Of a stretch of 64,000 nt of DNA, positions 63,673-64,000 are shown one piece after another. The translations under genes were made by a program, and so were the position numbers. The notes under the pieces were generated by a model that did no database searches, was not told the DNA's origin, and saw only the letters and a program-made list of their open reading frames with translations. Each line of letters starts with the position of its first letter. The stretch's first letter is position 1. The DNA comes from Acidobacteriaceae bacterium (GTDB lineage: Bacteria > Acidobacteriota > Terriglobia > Bryobacterales > Bryobacteraceae), in contig JAFATG010000271.1 of the NCBI GenBank assembly GCA_019244055.1, positions 24,908 to 88,907 on the forward strand, in the 5' to 3' direction.

Positions 63673-64000
63673 GTGCTTAATCTGAATCAAACTCGGGTCG
63701 CGGCCGCTTGTGTTCTTCTTACCGTGACTCAGCGCGGTGCCGCCCAATCCAATGAGGCAGTGCTGCCCACAGGTAAACGAATCACGCCGCTGGCAACCCC
63801 GGGAGCCAAGCTCGAATCACTCAATCCGAACCTGCCGGGCTTTCCTCACTATCTCGCCGGACAGGCGATGAGCATGGCCATTAGCCCGGACGGAAAAACA
63901 CTCCTGGTTCTCACGAGTGGTTTCAACCGCATAAACGGGCCAAATGGAAAACCGATTCCAGAAGCTTCGAACGAGTATGTATTCGTGTATGACATTTCCG
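63673..64000 (+). CDS. YncE-like beta-propeller protein, N-terminal part (cut by window edge)
   Basis: A GTG at 63673, with GGAG 8 bases upstream, opens a frame that runs to the end of the window (109 codons plus one base). The N-terminus NQTRVAAACVLLTVTQRGAA is a signal peptide. The mature start has LPTGKRITPLATPGAKLESL and AGQAMSMAISPDGKTLLVLT, the first beta-propeller blade, then EASNEYVFVYDIS. This resembles the YncE-like propeller at the head of acidobacterial propeller/alkaline-phosphatase fusion proteins. Only this partial region is visible; the rest is outside. Confidence 0.7.
   Translation, partial: MLNLNQTRVAAACVLLTVTQRGAAQSNEAVLPTGKRITPLATPGAKLESLNPNLPGFPHYLAGQAMSMAISPDGKTLLVLTSGFNRINGPNGKPIPEASNEYVFVYDIS

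Noticed and set aside
1..64000. CRISPR arrays, rRNA genes and an integrase
   Set aside because: No regularly spaced repeats, rRNA segments or integrase-type genes were seen; the CHAT gene therefore has no visible CRISPR partner here.

Overview
The window looks like a chromosomal segment of an Acidobacteriota bacterium, most likely from the Bryobacterales/Solibacter side of the phylum. This is inferred from gene content, not from a marker gene. The pointers are an ABC-less duplicated (ADOP-type) permease, an Oar-like TonB receptor with an N-terminal carboxypeptidase-regulatory domain, a malectin-domain regulator-like protein, a TPR / multiheme cytochrome / ASPIC-UnbV operon, and many Tat-exported Gfo/Idh/MocA oxidoreductases.

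Layout. 0-0.4 kb: relic of a SpoIIE/PP2C phosphatase (minus strand), overlapped by a strong promoter. 0.4-13.7 kb: ADOP permease, then a sugar and sugar-acid block (GH38 mannosidase-like protein, MFS sugar porter, mannonate-dehydratase-like protein, SDR, RraA-like protein, a frameshifted glcD-type FAD oxidase relic, a Tat carboxylesterase). 13.7-15.7 kb: a decay zone with a DUF1214 relic and an internally deleted IS110 transposase, bordered by tRNA-Ala(CGC). 15.9-18.4 kb: dcd, dut and a double-length thyX, which together cover dCTP to dTMP. 18.4-25.4 kb: orphan nuoB, malQ, a frameshifted DUF2007-like gene, a DinB-like protein, two YsnF/DUF2382 stress proteins and a GT87 membrane glycosyltransferase. 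26-29.3 kb: a membrane-stress operon of HTH regulator, NfeD-like protein, flotillin and PspA. 29.3-32.4 kb: MDR and SDR dehydrogenases facing an ACS-type MFS porter. 32.5-33.9 kb: an exported GyrI-like protein and an SDR.

34.0-38.7 kb holds the most interesting candidate system: an ECF sigma factor, a zinc-finger membrane anti-sigma-like protein, an unrecognised 306-residue protein and a TPR-CHAT caspase-like protease, in tightly overlapping order. 38.7-47.4 kb, opposite strand: a six-gene run rraA-MFP-RND-TolC-histidine kinase-response regulator. 47.6-51.2 kb: a degenerate orphan response regulator, a Gfo/Idh/MocA oxidoreductase and the malectin protein. 51.4-60.3 kb: a TonB-dependent receptor closed by a textbook terminator, then an operon encoding a TPR/deiodinase-like/TPR protein, a seven-heme cytochrome and a CRTAC1/ASPIC-type FG-GAP protein. 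60.3-64 kb: a second Gfo/Idh/MocA oxidoreductase, a ribokinase with its sugar porter, and the start of a YncE-like beta-propeller gene cut by the window edge.

Overall the segment combines carbohydrate catabolism, envelope stress control and TonB-linked uptake, with at least five decayed genes. All calls were made by reading; no database search was possible.
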